From positions 3,961,001-4,025,000 of the forward strand of contig NZ_CP009621.1 of the NCBI RefSeq assembly GCF_000973725.1: a stretch of DNA of 64,000 nt, read 5' to 3'. The stretch comes from Pontibacter korlensis. GTDB lineage: Bacteria; Bacteroidota; Bacteroidia; Cytophagales; Hymenobacteraceae. This document shows positions 45,525 through 54,920 of the stretch, piece by piece; position 1 is the stretch's first letter, and each line of letters opens with the position of its first letter. The translations under genes were made by a program, and so were the position numbers. Under the pieces are notes generated by a model. The model did no database searches, was not told the DNA's origin, and saw only the letters and a program-made list of their open reading frames with translations.

Positions 45525-46241
45525 TTACAGGTTCAGCATGTCTTTCATGCCGTAAACGCCTTGGCGGCCCTGCAACCAGGCTGCTGCCATTACAGCACCC
45601 TCGGCAAAGCCAGCGCGGCTGTGTGCAATGTGTCCCAGTTCTATCTGGTCTACTTCGGAGCTGTAGGTAACAATATGTGTGCCTACTACATCTGGCTCAC
45701 GCTCTGAAGCAATGTTTAATTTAGTTTTTTCTTCCGGATTATCGCTAACCCAACCTTCTAAATCTTTATAGCTGGCAAGTATACCTTCGGCCGTAGTAAT
45801 GCCTGTTCCGCTAGGCTTGTCTACCTTCTGCAGGTGGTGCACTTCACGGATTGCTACCTGGTACTCCTGGTAGTCCTTCATTTTACTGGCTATGTACTCG
45901 TTAAAATGGAAGAACAGATTAACTCCTACACTATAGTTAGAGGCATAAAAGAAAGATCCTCCATACTGTGCACAAAGCTTTGTAGCTTCTTCAAACTTAT
46001 CCAACCAACCTGTAGAGCCAGAAACAACTGGTATGCCGTGTGTCAGGCAGTAGCTAATATTGCCGAAAGCAGACTCTGGGTGAGTGAATTCGATAGCTAC
46101 ATCAGTATTTTCAGAGGTATAATTTTGGAGCTCCTCTGCATTGGTATGGTCTATTTTGCCAATAATCTCGTGGCCTTTGGCCAAAGCTGTCTGCTCAATG
46201 GTTTTACCCATTTTGCCGTAGCCAATCAAAAGGATTTTCAT
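45525..46241 (-). CDS. dapB: 4-hydroxy-tetrahydrodipicolinate reductase
   Basis: DapB makes tetrahydrodipicolinate on the lysine/diaminopimelate pathway. The 238-residue protein has the N-terminal nucleotide loop LIGYGKMGKTIEQTA, IEFTHPESAFGNISYC and the catalytic segment REVHHLQKVDKPSGTGITTAEG, with the active histidine pair and lysine. Its ATG overlaps the DUF5683 stop (ATGA, 46238-46241), so the two are translationally coupled, and lepB follows by 14 bases. Confidence 0.97.
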   Translation of the reverse strand: MKILLIGYGKMGKTIEQTALAKGHEIIGKIDHTNAEELQNYTSENTDVAIEFTHPESAFGNISYCLTHGIPVVSGSTGWLDKFEEATKLCAQYGGSFFYASNYSVGVNLFFHFNEYIASKMKDYQEYQVAIREVHHLQKVDKPSGTGITTAEGILASYKDLEGWVSDNPEEKTKLNIASEREPDVVGTHIVTYSSEVDQIELGHIAHSRAGFAEGAVMAAAWLQGRQGVYGMKDMLNL

Positions 46242-46888
46242 TTAGTTCGAGTGTAAAGTGTAAGGGATAGTCCGGGAGTAAAGGAGTTAGGCTGCGCATG
46301 GATTGGCACGAGGTTTGGCTGCACACGCAAAGCCAAATCTTCACCTACTTCAAAATCCTTCAGGTGTGCATGCACATACGCTTCGGCAATCTGGAGCGAA
46401 TAAGCAGCCACTGAAAGTATAATAGTAAGATCGCGGTTGCGGCGCCAGAAGTCGCGGCGGTACTTCAGGTTATTAATAGCACGCTGACCTTCGGCCTCAC
46501 CTAAATAAGGAAGATCTGCAAACTGATCCTTTGTGTCAGGGTTGTTATCCTGACGTATCAGCAGGGCCTCCCGGTAATCCTGATAATTGTTGTTGTTGTC
46601 GATGTAAAAGTAAGTTAATACAGCGCCAGTAGCGTAAACAATAGGTATTTTCCAGTAGGCTTTGTTGTAAAATTGCCCGGCCCCCGGAATTACAGCTGAG
46701 AAGAAGGCAGCTTTGGCAGGCTTATCCCAACGGCTCAGGAAGAAACGTTTCTCAGTGGTTGTATCAGTCGGAAGCGGCACACGCACAGAATCAGGGCCAA
46801 CAGTCATTACCTGTCCCTGACTTTGCGCTGGTGCAAAGTATAAAACCAAGCCCAGCAACCATGCCATAGCGCCAAACTTCAGCCTCAT
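46238..46888 (-). CDS. DUF5683 membrane protein
   Basis: The 216-residue protein has a signal peptide or N-terminal helix (about 7-24). The DUF5683 core is WDKPAKAAFFSAVIPGAGQF (about 55-74), YNKAYWKIPIVYATGAVLTYF and YRRDFWRRNRDLTIILSVAAYSLQIAEAYVHAHL, with two further hydrophobic segments. The glycine-rich PGAGQFYN stretch recalls small envelope proteins of unknown role. It sits between parB (5 bases) and dapB (4-base overlap), so it is a firm member of this operon. Function is unknown. Confidence 0.9.
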   Translation of the reverse strand: MRLKFGAMAWLLGLVLYFAPAQSQGQVMTVGPDSVRVPLPTDTTTEKRFFLSRWDKPAKAAFFSAVIPGAGQFYNKAYWKIPIVYATGAVLTYFYIDNNNNYQDYREALLIRQDNNPDTKDQFADLPYLGEAEGQRAINNLKYRRDFWRRNRDLTIILSVAAYSLQIAEAYVHAHLKDFEVGEDLALRVQPNLVPIHAQPNSFTPGLSLTLYTRTK

Positions 46889-46893
46889 TCGCC

Positions 46894-47808
46894 TTAGTAG
46901 TTTAGAATTTCTAAAATACGGTTAAGCTCATCTACCGATACAAAAGGTATCTTGATTTCACCTTTTCCATCATTATTAGCTTTTACCTGTATTTTGGTGC
47001 CAAACTGTGACGTGAGCTTGCTCTCTACTGTTTTCAGCTCTTCATCATATTTGCCAAACTGTAGCTTTTGCTGTGGGTCTGGCTTCTTTTTAGCATTCTG
47101 AAGGTTGCGCACCAACTCCTCTACTTTACGCACAGAAAGTTCTTTGGCTACTACCTCTTTGAATACATCCAGCTGCTGCTCTATAGTATCAATATTGATG
47201 AGCGCACGGGCATGGCCCATAGAAATCACATTATCACGAAGTGCAATCTGAATATCTGGCGGAAGTTTAAGCAAACGTAGGTAGTTTGTAACAGTGGTAC
47301 GTTTCTTACCTACACGATCACCCAATTCTTCCTGCTTCAGGCTACATTCTGTAAGGAGTCGCTGATAGGAGAGGGCAATCTCTATAGCATTCAGGTTTTC
47401 ACGCTGAATGTTCTCGATCAAAGCCATCTCCAGCATCTGCTGGTCATCTGCCTTTCGGATAAAGGCTGGTATAACTTTTAGGCCAGCAATCTTAGAGGCC
47501 TGGTAACGACGTTCACCAGAAATCAACTGGTAGCTGTTCGGGCCTAATTGGCGAACAGTGATAGGCTGAATGATGCCTTGTACTTTGATAGACTCTGCTA
47601 ACTCTTCCAGTGCCGACTGATCAAAATGCGTACGCGGCTGGTAAGGGTTAGTCTGTATTTGGTCAATGGCTATGTCTGCGATGGTATTTACTTCGTTTAA
47701 AGTGGAAGATTCAGTTTTACCTGTGTACTTGTTGCCCTCTAAAAGAGAGCCAAGACCTCTACCGAGGCCACCTTTACGTTTCGCTGCAGAATTCTTATTA
47801 TCAGACAT
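46894..47808 (-). CDS. parB: Chromosome partitioning protein ParB
   Basis: ParB binds parS sites and, with ParA, segregates the chromosome origin. The 304-residue protein has the N-terminal ParA-interacting segment (KRKGGLGRGLGSLLEG) and the CTPase/ParB-N domain (IQTNPYQPRTHFDQSALEEL, SGERRYQASKIAG, ENIQRENLNAIEIA). The helix-turn-helix is SLKQEELGDRVGKKRTTVTNYLRLLKLP, and a C-terminal dimerisation domain follows. It lies 12 bases after parA. I found no full parS site in the window. Confidence 0.97.
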   Translation of the reverse strand: MSDNKNSAAKRKGGLGRGLGSLLEGNKYTGKTESSTLNEVNTIADIAIDQIQTNPYQPRTHFDQSALEELAESIKVQGIIQPITVRQLGPNSYQLISGERRYQASKIAGLKVIPAFIRKADDQQMLEMALIENIQRENLNAIEIALSYQRLLTECSLKQEELGDRVGKKRTTVTNYLRLLKLPPDIQIALRDNVISMGHARALINIDTIEQQLDVFKEVVAKELSVRKVEELVRNLQNAKKKPDPQQKLQFGKYDEELKTVESKLTSQFGTKIQVKANNDGKGEIKIPFVSVDELNRILEILNY

Positions 47809-47820
47809 GTACTCGTATTG

Positions 47821-48603
47821 TTATTTCGCCAGCACTACGCTGTTCTTCTCTGCTATCTCACGCGCCAGGTTCAGGTAGCTTAGGGCACCCTTACTCTCGG
47901 CATCATGCAGTAGGGCAGGTATACCAAAGCTTGGCGACTCGCTCAGTTTCACGTTTCTTGGTATAATGGTATCAAAAACCATCTGCTGGAAATGGGTTTT
48001 CACCTCTTCCACCACCTGATTACTTAAACGAAGACGCACATCATACATTGTAAGCAATATGCCTTCAATGGCCAATTCGGTGTTCAAGCGCGACTGTATG
48101 ATCTTGATCGTGTTCAAGAGTTTCCCTAATCCTTCCAGCGCGAAGTACTCACACTGAACCGGTATCACCACTGAGTCAGCAGCAGTAAGGGAATTAACCG
48201 TTATAAGACCTAGTGAAGGGGAGCAGTCGATAATGATGTAATCATACTTCTGTTTTAAGCTGCTCAGCGCCTCACGCATTTTCTCCTCGCGGTTCGGCAT
48301 GTTGATCATCTCCACCTCTGCACCCACCAGGTCGATGTGTGACGGGATGAGATCAAGAAATTCAATGCTAGGTGATTGCAGTACAATATCCTCGGCCTTC
48401 ACGTCTTCTACCATGCACTCATAAATGCTGCTGGTAATGGTAGCCGGGTCAAAACCCAGACCTGAGGTAGCGTTGGCCTGCGGGTCAGCATCCACCAAAA
48501 GCGTTTTATATTCAAGGGCTGCCAGGCTAGCTGCAAGGTTAATGGCTGTAGTGGTTTTACCTACACCACCTTTCTGATTGGCAACCGCAATAATTTTTCC
48601 CAT
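47821..48603 (-). CDS. parA: Chromosome partitioning ATPase ParA (Soj)
   Basis: From the ATG at 48603 this is a 260-residue ParA/Soj ATPase. The deviant Walker [10 protein letters not shown] (about 11-19), the switch/Walker B segment [18 protein letters not shown], and [19 protein letters not shown] are typical of chromosomal ParA. A TTG further upstream would overlap the preceding gene and is unlikely. Seven bases separate it from the metallo-hydrolase gene and twelve from parB. Confidence 0.97.
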   Translation of the reverse strand: MGKIIAVANQKGGVGKTTTAINLAASLAALEYKTLLVDADPQANATSGLGFDPATITSSIYECMVEDVKAEDIVLQSPSIEFLDLIPSHIDLVGAEVEMINMPNREEKMREALSSLKQKYDYIIIDCSPSLGLITVNSLTAADSVVIPVQCEYFALEGLGKLLNTIKIIQSRLNTELAIEGILLTMYDVRLRLSNQVVEEVKTHFQQMVFDTIIPRNVKLSESPSFGIPALLHDAESKGALSYLNLAREIAEKNSVVLAK

Positions 48604-48610
48604 GTTATAC

Positions 48611-49291
48611 CTATAGTTCAATAGTTTGACCTATCTCCATCAAAATAAGTTCCTTATCTGCCATTTGCGCCACTTCCTTTACTTCTTCCTTGTCTATCTG
48701 TATGTAAGGGAATGTATCAAAGTGCATTCCAATAACTGTATCTACCTGTACAAAGTCTGCCGCTATCATCGCGTCATGAATGTCCATAGTGAAATTATCA
48801 CCGATAGGCAGTAGGGCGAAGTCTACATCAAACTGCTCTGGTATAAGCTTCATATCGTAAGTAAGTGCGGTATCGCCAGCGAAGTAGAATGTTTTCTCTT
48901 CGGCTTCTACCACAAAGCCTGCCGCACTACCAGCGTAAGTACCATCTGGCAAAGAGCTCGAGTGGATAGCATTTACCATCTTTACTGTTCCAAAAGGAAG
49001 CGTAACTTTCCCACCTGTGTTCATTGGGTGTAGTTTTTCGATTCCTTTCGCGCCATACCAGTTAACAATTTCGAAAGTGGCAATAATGGTGCTGTTGTTG
49101 TTCTTAGCTATCTGTTCTGCATCGTGTACATGGTCCTGATGGCCATGCGACAGCAGGATATAGTCAGCTTTGATATCGTCTACGTTGATGCTGGATGCTA
49201 ACTCGTTAGGGGAGATGAAGGGATCGAACAACACACGATTTTCTCCGATTTCGAATAAAAAGCAAGACTGGCCGTAGTACGTTATTTTCAT
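48611..49291 (-). CDS. UPF0173-type metal-dependent hydrolase
   Basis: From the ATG at 49291 this 226-residue protein is a metallo-beta-lactamase-fold hydrolase of the UPF0173/YtkL group. It starts [22 protein letters not shown]. The metal motif [12 protein letters not shown] holds His49, His51, Asp53 and His54. [16 protein letters not shown] and [16 protein letters not shown] also fit. Substrate is unknown. It is probably the first gene of the parAB-DUF5683-dapB-lepB unit. TATCTTTG on the minus strand (49345-49352) fits a -7 element about 55 bases upstream. Confidence 0.92.
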   Translation of the reverse strand: MKITYYGQSCFLFEIGENRVLFDPFISPNELASSINVDDIKADYILLSHGHQDHVHDAEQIAKNNNSTIIATFEIVNWYGAKGIEKLHPMNTGGKVTLPFGTVKMVNAIHSSSLPDGTYAGSAAGFVVEAEEKTFYFAGDTALTYDMKLIPEQFDVDFALLPIGDNFTMDIHDAMIAADFVQVDTVIGMHFDTFPYIQIDKEEVKEVAQMADKELILMEIGQTIEL

Positions 49292-49684
49292 AATTTTATC
49301 GAATTTAGCTTGTATATGCCTACGCAAGATAGTTTAAACTTCTACAAAGATACATTTTTTTGGCCAATTTGTCTGTGGCTTCTATACCAGTTATCCTTTA
49401 TTTATCCACATTCTAAAGGCTTTTTGGCATCTTGCTTAGCCACTTTTGGGTCTGGTCAAAGTGTGCTGGAATGATGAGCCTATTCACTATAAGCGGCAGG
49501 TGTAAGCTTCATCTCTAGAGGCAGTACTTACTTGAGTCAGGCTAAACAAGTATAAGGCGGCAGTTGTGAGATGTATATTTGTTTTTATTCTGCAATTAAT
49601 CTAAAGTATAAATTTAAAGAAAGGGAGCTAACTGCTAATCATTCACAGCTCTTATAATCTTAATTATAAATCCTATAGTAAGAA
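49292..49684. other. Intergenic region upstream of the par operon
   Basis: AT-rich, with the -7-like element of the leftward operon at 49345-49352. No other reading frame or hairpin stands out. It adjoins the remnant small reading frame at 49685-49861. Confidence 0.5.
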
Positions 49685-49861
49685 TTAGTCAGTACTTTTA
49701 TGTAGTTGGGGAGAGTTTGGCCGCTGGTTACGCGGGTAAAGGTTGTCTACTTTTACATGCTCCTTAGGCACCTTACTCTGTTGCTCGATGAGATCTTTGT
49801 TTGACCTTTCCTCTTCCACTACACGTGCTTCTTTATTTACCTTCGGGATTTCAGCACTCGG
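49685..49861 (-). pseudogene. Remnant or frameshifted small gene
   Basis: On the minus strand a 58-codon frame without any ATG reads PSAEIPKVNKEARVVEEERS ... KVPKEHVKVDNLYPRNQRPN ... and ends at TAA (49685-49687). Its composition is coding-like: charged, regular, with no internal stops. The nearest ATG (49863-49865) is in another frame and reaches a TGA after four codons. Removing one base just after that ATG would give M-T-S-A-E-I-P. It looks like a small soluble protein gene with a frameshift at its start, or one translated from an internal GTG (49217-relative position not certain). No family is recognised. Confidence 0.5.
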
Positions 49862-49977
49862 TCATAGTTTGTTTGTTCCAAGGTACAGTAGCGTGAACAA
49901 CGGTTGACTAGAAGTAAGACTCAATTTATTTCTTGAAATGTTGTTTAAAAGGAGCCAGCATGGTTTTTCTGCTTTGC

Positions 49978-50454
49978 TTATTCTTGCCGCTCATTCAGTA
50001 GCTGCATTACAAGCTCGTGCAACTGCTTAATTACTTGCTGCAGTTTCTCCGGGCCTTCCTGCTGATGCTTTATTCGTTTAACCTCTTTGTTGTCTTTGTA
50101 GAAAGTTAGGTAGGAGGAAGGTATATCTGTAAAAGTGGATAAGTAATTGTTTTCTAGTGATGTATGGTTTAGATCCTTAAGTGTTGCTTGTACTTCTTGT
50201 AATTGGTTCTTGGTGAGGCGAAGGCTTAGTGTGTCCTGCACGGGGACGTAGCGAAGGCCTTCATACAACACAGTACCGTCGCTGTAAAAGGTGGCGTTAT
50301 AAGCTGGGCATGTGCCGTAGCATGGTGTTTTCTGAAACAGTAACAGCTCCTGTGGTGTATTGCTTCGGGCGGTGCTATTGGTGCAGCTGCTCACAAGAAA
50401 TATCCATAGTAGAGGAATAGTAAGTTGTAAGAATAAGTGCAAAGGCTGATGCAT
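49978..50454 (-). CDS. DUF6438-like lipoprotein
   Basis: The 158-residue protein has a lipoprotein signal (LLWIFLVSSC, lipid Cys near 24). A domain with the pattern TPCYGTCPAYNATFYSDGTV, then YEGLRYV, matches the Bacteroidota DUF6438 family as I remember it. The paired cysteines of C-Y-G-T-C could be redox-active or disulphide-bonded. A helical C-terminus (EKLQQVIKQLHELVMQLL) ends the protein. It follows another lipoprotein gene by 8 bases, so the two are cotranscribed. Confidence 0.82.
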   Translation of the reverse strand: MHQPLHLFLQLTIPLLWIFLVSSCTNSTARSNTPQELLLFQKTPCYGTCPAYNATFYSDGTVLYEGLRYVPVQDTLSLRLTKNQLQEVQATLKDLNHTSLENNYLSTFTDIPSSYLTFYKDNKEVKRIKHQQEGPEKLQQVIKQLHELVMQLLNERQE

Positions 50455-50462
50455 GCTATACT

Positions 50463-51059
50463 TTATTTTTGCTGCTGTTCAAGTTTTCGAAACTTACCAT
50501 TTTCAAACACATAGGCCTCTGGAGTACAGTAGTTGCATTCGTTGTAATTTACAGCCGAGTCTGGGGGATTTACGATTAGTACGCGACTGTTGGTGCTGTA
50601 TTTTGCGCCCATGCTGCTCTGCACCTTATCCAGCACCTTACCGCTTTCGCGGTCTACCACAAAATGCTGCTGGCAACTGGTGCCACATCCTATACTTACC
50701 ACCGTATACTTTCCGGCAAAGTTTACTCCTTCCTCAAGTCCTTGCCGAAGCATAGATCTATAAGTGCGGGCATCTTCATGGCTTTTTTCATCTAGGGGAG
50801 CTAGATTGCCTCTGTACATGTTTCCTACGCCATAATCGCCGCTATTCATGTATTGTTCTGTTGATATACGATACCGGTTATACAAGTCACTGGAATCATT
50901 ATAAGGCACTGTCATTGAGTCCTCAGCAAGATCTTCGGCTAACTCGGGGTGTGTGCCGGCCAGGCCGTTATCTTTCTGAGTGTCCTGTTGGCAGCTTATT
51001 ATGCTTAGCGGTACGAGTAGTAGTAAGGGTGATAGTTTGTATTTAATTCTGTCCTTCAT
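50463..51059 (-). CDS. Lipoprotein of unknown function with cysteine motifs
   Basis: This 198-residue protein has a lipoprotein signal (KLSPLLLLVPLSIISC, lipid Cys near 23), a linker, then a folded domain. The domain contains GVNFAGKYTVVSIGCGTSCQ, QHFVVDRESGKVLDKVQ, and a second cysteine pair in NECNYCTPEAYVFENGKF. The GCGTSC block recurs in uncharacterised proteins. It is upstream of and cotranscribed with the DUF6438-like gene, which also carries a C-x-x-x-C motif, so the two may share a redox or binding role. Confidence 0.78.
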   Translation of the reverse strand: MKDRIKYKLSPLLLLVPLSIISCQQDTQKDNGLAGTHPELAEDLAEDSMTVPYNDSSDLYNRYRISTEQYMNSGDYGVGNMYRGNLAPLDEKSHEDARTYRSMLRQGLEEGVNFAGKYTVVSIGCGTSCQQHFVVDRESGKVLDKVQSSMGAKYSTNSRVLIVNPPDSAVNYNECNYCTPEAYVFENGKFRKLEQQQK

Positions 51060-51099
51060 ATATAGTGTGTATACGGAAAATCTACTGCTTTAGACATAA

Positions 51100-51131
51100 A
51101 AAAAGCCTTTCCTAAGCAGGAAAGGCTTTTT
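51100..51131 (-). terminator. Terminator after yidC
   Basis: AAAAAGCCTTTCCT / AGGAAAGGCTTTTT with a 4-base loop lies just beyond the yidC stop. Read leftwards, a further T run follows (TTTATGTC). Confidence 0.9.
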
Positions 51132-51150
51132 ATTAAATATGATTAGAAGA

Positions 51151-52980
51151 TTACTTCTTTGCTTTGTTGCGCTTTTGCTGCTCCAGTTCTTGTGCCTGGC
51201 GCATTGCTTCCTGCATACGCTCTGTGAAAGAAGGACCGCCTTTTTTCTTTTTCTCTTTAATCTTGTGCTTGTTCTCTTCCAGTCTGGTTCTGATTTTAGA
51301 ATCATCTACAAACTTGCGAATAGCAGCCTGCTGACCAAATGTTACAATGTTGGAAACAAAGTAGTAGAAAGAAAGACCGGCAGGGAAGGAGTTAAGTACA
51401 AACATGAAGATCACAGGCATTAAGTAGCTGTAAAACTTCATTGGCCCCTGCATCTGAGAGTTAATCTGGTTGTTTGACCAAGTATAAAGTATGGTAGATG
51501 CTGTCATCAGCAACGTAAACATACTTACGTGGCTACCATAGAAAGGAATTGTGAATGGCAATTTGGCAAACACATCATAGGTAGACAAGTCATTAGCCCA
51601 TAGGAAAGCCTCCTGACGCAATTCTATCGAGTTCGGGAAGAAGTTGAACATCGCGAACAGGATAGGAATCTGCAGCAGCATTGGAATACAGCCACTCAGC
51701 GGATTCACGCCCATCTCCTGGTAAAGCTTCATGGTTTCCATCTGCGTCTTCTGCATGTCACCATCGTTACGCTCCTTGATGGCGTCAATCTCAGGCTTCA
51801 GCACTTTCATCTTCGCCATCGACAAGTATGACTTGTATGTCAGAGGGAAGAGAATGGTTTTGATGTAGAGAACCAGCAGCATGATTATGATACCGTAATT
51901 GCCGATATAGTTCTCCAGGAAGTCAAACGCAGGAATGATAAGCCATTTGTTCACGTATGAGAAGATACCCCAACCTAAATCAAGGTTCTTGTCGAAATCG
52001 TTTCCGATGTTCTTCAGGATCTTGTAATCATTCGGACCAAAGTAGTACATGAACTCACCTTTGCCAGAAAGCACATCCTGTGTCGGGATCAGTATTTGAG
52101 ATGATAAGGCTTTTACAATCGTAGTGTCAGCAGGGTCAACAGAGGCTTCCATTTTTGCTCCAGCAAACTGATTTCCTGCTATGATACCTGCTGTAAAGAA
52201 GTTCTGCTTATTAGCTACCCACTTAAGAGGCTCTTGAACAGTTACTGTTTCTGTCTCTTCAGAAATAGAAAGGTAATCGTAACCATCTTCTACTGTAGCA
52301 AAGTTAATAGTGGATTTAGCGCGGTTCTGCTTCAGGTCGCGCTCCAGCTGCTTTAACTTATCATTCCATGTGAAGGTAAGAGTGTTGCCAGATACCAGCT
52401 GCTCCAAGCCTTTAAAGTCAAGCTTATAGCCCATCAGGAAGTTTTCGTTGTAGAGCGTGTACACCTGGTCGATGTACTGGCCGTTGCCTAAGCTTGCACG
52501 GAAAGTAATGGTCTTGCCTGACTTGTCTTCTGTTTTAACTTCTTTTACCTCAGAAGCAGTGAAGTAAAGGTCAGATAGCTGCACTCTCTTGCCATCGTTT
52601 GTAGCAAAAGCTACATCAGTGGTGCTGCTCTCGCTGTCGAACAACACAAGCGGCTCACCTTGGTAAGTTTTGTAATTCTTTAGCAGTACCTCTTCTACTT
52701 GTCCGCCTTTGGTATTAAAGGTAACGCGGATGTTCTCGTTCTCGAGTGTAGCAGTACTGGCCTCGCCGGTTGCGGCAGCGCCAAAAGCACCCAGAGCTGT
52801 CGCTCTGCGAGCCTGTGCCAGCGAGTCATTCTCAGCAGTTGCTGGTGCACTTTGCAGCTGCTCTACCTTGGCTGTTTCTTGTACTGCCTGCTGCTGCGGC
52901 TCTGTACTCCCGAAGAAGAACGAGTAAGCTAAAAGCAGCACAGCAATCAATCCGAAGCCAATTGCTTGATTTCTATCCAT
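51151..52980 (-). CDS. yidC: Membrane protein insertase YidC
   Basis: YidC inserts and folds inner-membrane proteins, with or without SecYEG. The 609-residue protein has an N-terminal membrane anchor (about 6-22). A large periplasmic beta-sandwich domain follows (about 60-330, typical of Gram-negative YidC). The conserved five-helix core begins LGWGIFSYVNKWLIIPAFDF and contains NYGIIIMLLVLYIKTILFPL and MGVNPLSGCIPMLLQIPILFAMFNF. The C-terminus is a basic tail (KHKIKEKKKKGG ... RNKAKK) that could contact ribosomes. It lies 29 bases after pyrG, forming the pyrG-yidC pair. Confidence 0.97.
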   Translation of the reverse strand: MDRNQAIGFGLIAVLLLAYSFFFGSTEPQQQAVQETAKVEQLQSAPATAENDSLAQARRATALGAFGAAATGEASTATLENENIRVTFNTKGGQVEEVLLKNYKTYQGEPLVLFDSESSTTDVAFATNDGKRVQLSDLYFTASEVKEVKTEDKSGKTITFRASLGNGQYIDQVYTLYNENFLMGYKLDFKGLEQLVSGNTLTFTWNDKLKQLERDLKQNRAKSTINFATVEDGYDYLSISEETETVTVQEPLKWVANKQNFFTAGIIAGNQFAGAKMEASVDPADTTIVKALSSQILIPTQDVLSGKGEFMYYFGPNDYKILKNIGNDFDKNLDLGWGIFSYVNKWLIIPAFDFLENYIGNYGIIIMLLVLYIKTILFPLTYKSYLSMAKMKVLKPEIDAIKERNDGDMQKTQMETMKLYQEMGVNPLSGCIPMLLQIPILFAMFNFFPNSIELRQEAFLWANDLSTYDVFAKLPFTIPFYGSHVSMFTLLMTASTILYTWSNNQINSQMQGPMKFYSYLMPVIFMFVLNSFPAGLSFYYFVSNIVTFGQQAAIRKFVDDSKIRTRLEENKHKIKEKKKKGGPSFTERMQEAMRQAQELEQQKRNKAKK

Positions 52981-53009
52981 TTACTTTTTTTGAATTGTGT
53001 GTATTGCGC

Positions 53010-54623
53010 TTATTTAGATTTAGCAAAATTAATAGCCGCCTTCACAAACTTCACGAAGAGCGGGTGAGGGTTCAGAACGGTACTCTTTAACTCCGGATGA
53101 TACTGTGCAGCCACAAACCATGGATGGTTTTGCAACTCAATCACCTCTACCAAGCCTGTGTCCGGGTTAATGCCTGTAGCATGCATACCAGCTTCCTCAA
53201 AAGCCTGTAAATACTTGTTATTGAACTCGTAACGGTGGCGGTGACGCTCCGAAATCTTTGACTTCCCGTAAATAGAATAAGCCTTAGAACCTCTTTTTAG
53301 TTCACAAGTATAAGCACCAAGACGCATTGTGCCACCCATTTGCGTGATTTGTTTTTGATCTTCCATCATATCAATCACAGGGTGTGGAGTTTCCGGATTC
53401 ATCTCTGTAGAGGCAGCTCCTTCAAGGCCCAGTACGTTACGGGCAAACTCTACGGCCGCGCATTGCATACCAAGGCATATCCCCATAAAAGGAATGTTAT
53501 TCTCACGAACAAAACGGATAGCCTCCAGCTTGCCTTTGAAGCCACGCTCTCCGAAGCCAGGAGCAACAAGTACTCCGTCCATGTTCTGGAGCAGGGTTGC
53601 TACGTTCTCATCGTTAACATTCTCAGACTGAAACCACTTGATGTTCACCTTGCACTCGTTGGCAGAACCAGCATGCACGAAAGACTCGATAATAGACTTA
53701 TAGGCATCTGGTAACTCCACATACTTACCTACAAGAGCTATGTTTACTTCAGAAGTAGGGTTCTTTAGTTTACCCAGGAATTCCTTCCAGGTGTCAAGAT
53801 TAGGATCAGCCTTATGTGTTAGTTTCAGCTTGGCAATCACGCGCTCATCCAGCTTCTCCTTGCGCATCAGCAGGGGCACGTCATAAATAGTCTCAGCGTC
53901 TATAGATTCTATAACAGAGTTTTGCTTGACATTACAGAACAGTGCAATTTTCTTGCGAAGATCTGATGGTATAGGATGCTCTGAGCGGCAAACCAAGATA
54001 TCAGGTTGCACGCCGGCCTCAGAAAGGTCGCGTACAGAGTGCTGCGTAGGTTTTGTTTTTAGCTCACCGGCAGCTTTCAGGTAGGGCAGGAGCGTCAGGT
54101 GAATAACACATGTCTCATTCACGCCTAAATCCCAGCGCAGCTGACGAACAGCTTCAATAAATGGCAACGATTCAATATCGCCCACACAGCCACCTATTTC
54201 AGTAATCACGATATCGTACTCACCGGATTCACCAAGCAGCAACATACGGCGCTTAATCTCATCAGTGATATGCGGTACTACCTGCACGGTTTTGCCCAAG
54301 TAGGCGCCTTCGCGCTCCTGCGTAATTACATGGTGGTAGATTCGGCCCGTTGTAACATTGTTAGCCTGAGAGGTTGCAACATTCAGGAAGCGCTCGTAAT
54401 GGCCCAGGTCGAGGTCTGTCTCAGCACCGTCCTCAGTTACGAAGCATTCGCCATGCTCATAGGGGTTTAGCGTGCCTGGGTCGATGTTGATGTAAGGGTC
54501 AAATTTTTGGATAGTTACAGAGTAGCCTCTTGCCTGAAGCAGTTTTGCAAGAGATGCGGAAATGATTCCTTTTCCCAATGAAGATGTTACGCCACCTGTA
54601 ACAAAAATATATTTCGTAGCCAT
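53010..54623 (-). CDS. pyrG: CTP synthase
   Basis: PyrG aminates UTP to CTP using glutamine and ATP. The 537-residue protein has the N-terminal synthetase domain ([55 protein letters not shown]). The C-terminal class I glutaminase has catalytic Cys383 in [12 protein letters not shown] and its His/Glu in QYHPELKS. Length is standard. TACCTTTG on the minus strand (54649-54656) fits a -7 element close to the start codon. Confidence 0.98.
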   Translation of the reverse strand: MATKYIFVTGGVTSSLGKGIISASLAKLLQARGYSVTIQKFDPYINIDPGTLNPYEHGECFVTEDGAETDLDLGHYERFLNVATSQANNVTTGRIYHHVITQEREGAYLGKTVQVVPHITDEIKRRMLLLGESGEYDIVITEIGGCVGDIESLPFIEAVRQLRWDLGVNETCVIHLTLLPYLKAAGELKTKPTQHSVRDLSEAGVQPDILVCRSEHPIPSDLRKKIALFCNVKQNSVIESIDAETIYDVPLLMRKEKLDERVIAKLKLTHKADPNLDTWKEFLGKLKNPTSEVNIALVGKYVELPDAYKSIIESFVHAGSANECKVNIKWFQSENVNDENVATLLQNMDGVLVAPGFGERGFKGKLEAIRFVRENNIPFMGICLGMQCAAVEFARNVLGLEGAASTEMNPETPHPVIDMMEDQKQITQMGGTMRLGAYTCELKRGSKAYSIYGKSKISERHRHRYEFNNKYLQAFEEAGMHATGINPDTGLVEVIELQNHPWFVAAQYHPELKSTVLNPHPLFVKFVKAAINFAKSK

Positions 54624-54920
54624 AAGTTAGGTTAAGTCTTATGGACTGCAAAGGTACTGGATTTATTTGATTAACCTGACATTTATGGAACAGATATGCA
54701 TCATGCGTAGGAATATCTTTCTTAATATTCAAGTATGTTTTGCTGTAAAATGAGGCGTTCAACTATATTATTTGGCCTGCGCTATATTTTAGGAACCGCC
54801 AATCTGGCACACCTTTGTGCTTTGGCTTTTTGTTTGCTTTTACCGTAGCTTTATTGGCAACAGCGCTATACTCAAAGCAGTTGTTGCTCATGTATAACCT
54901 TACAAAGGATACCTTTAAAA

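Noticed and set aside
47945..47960. Possible parS site in parA (GTTTCACGT)
   Set aside because: Only half of the 16-bp palindromic consensus matches; the second half is TTCTTG. A similar half site in leuA near 11184 is equally poor.
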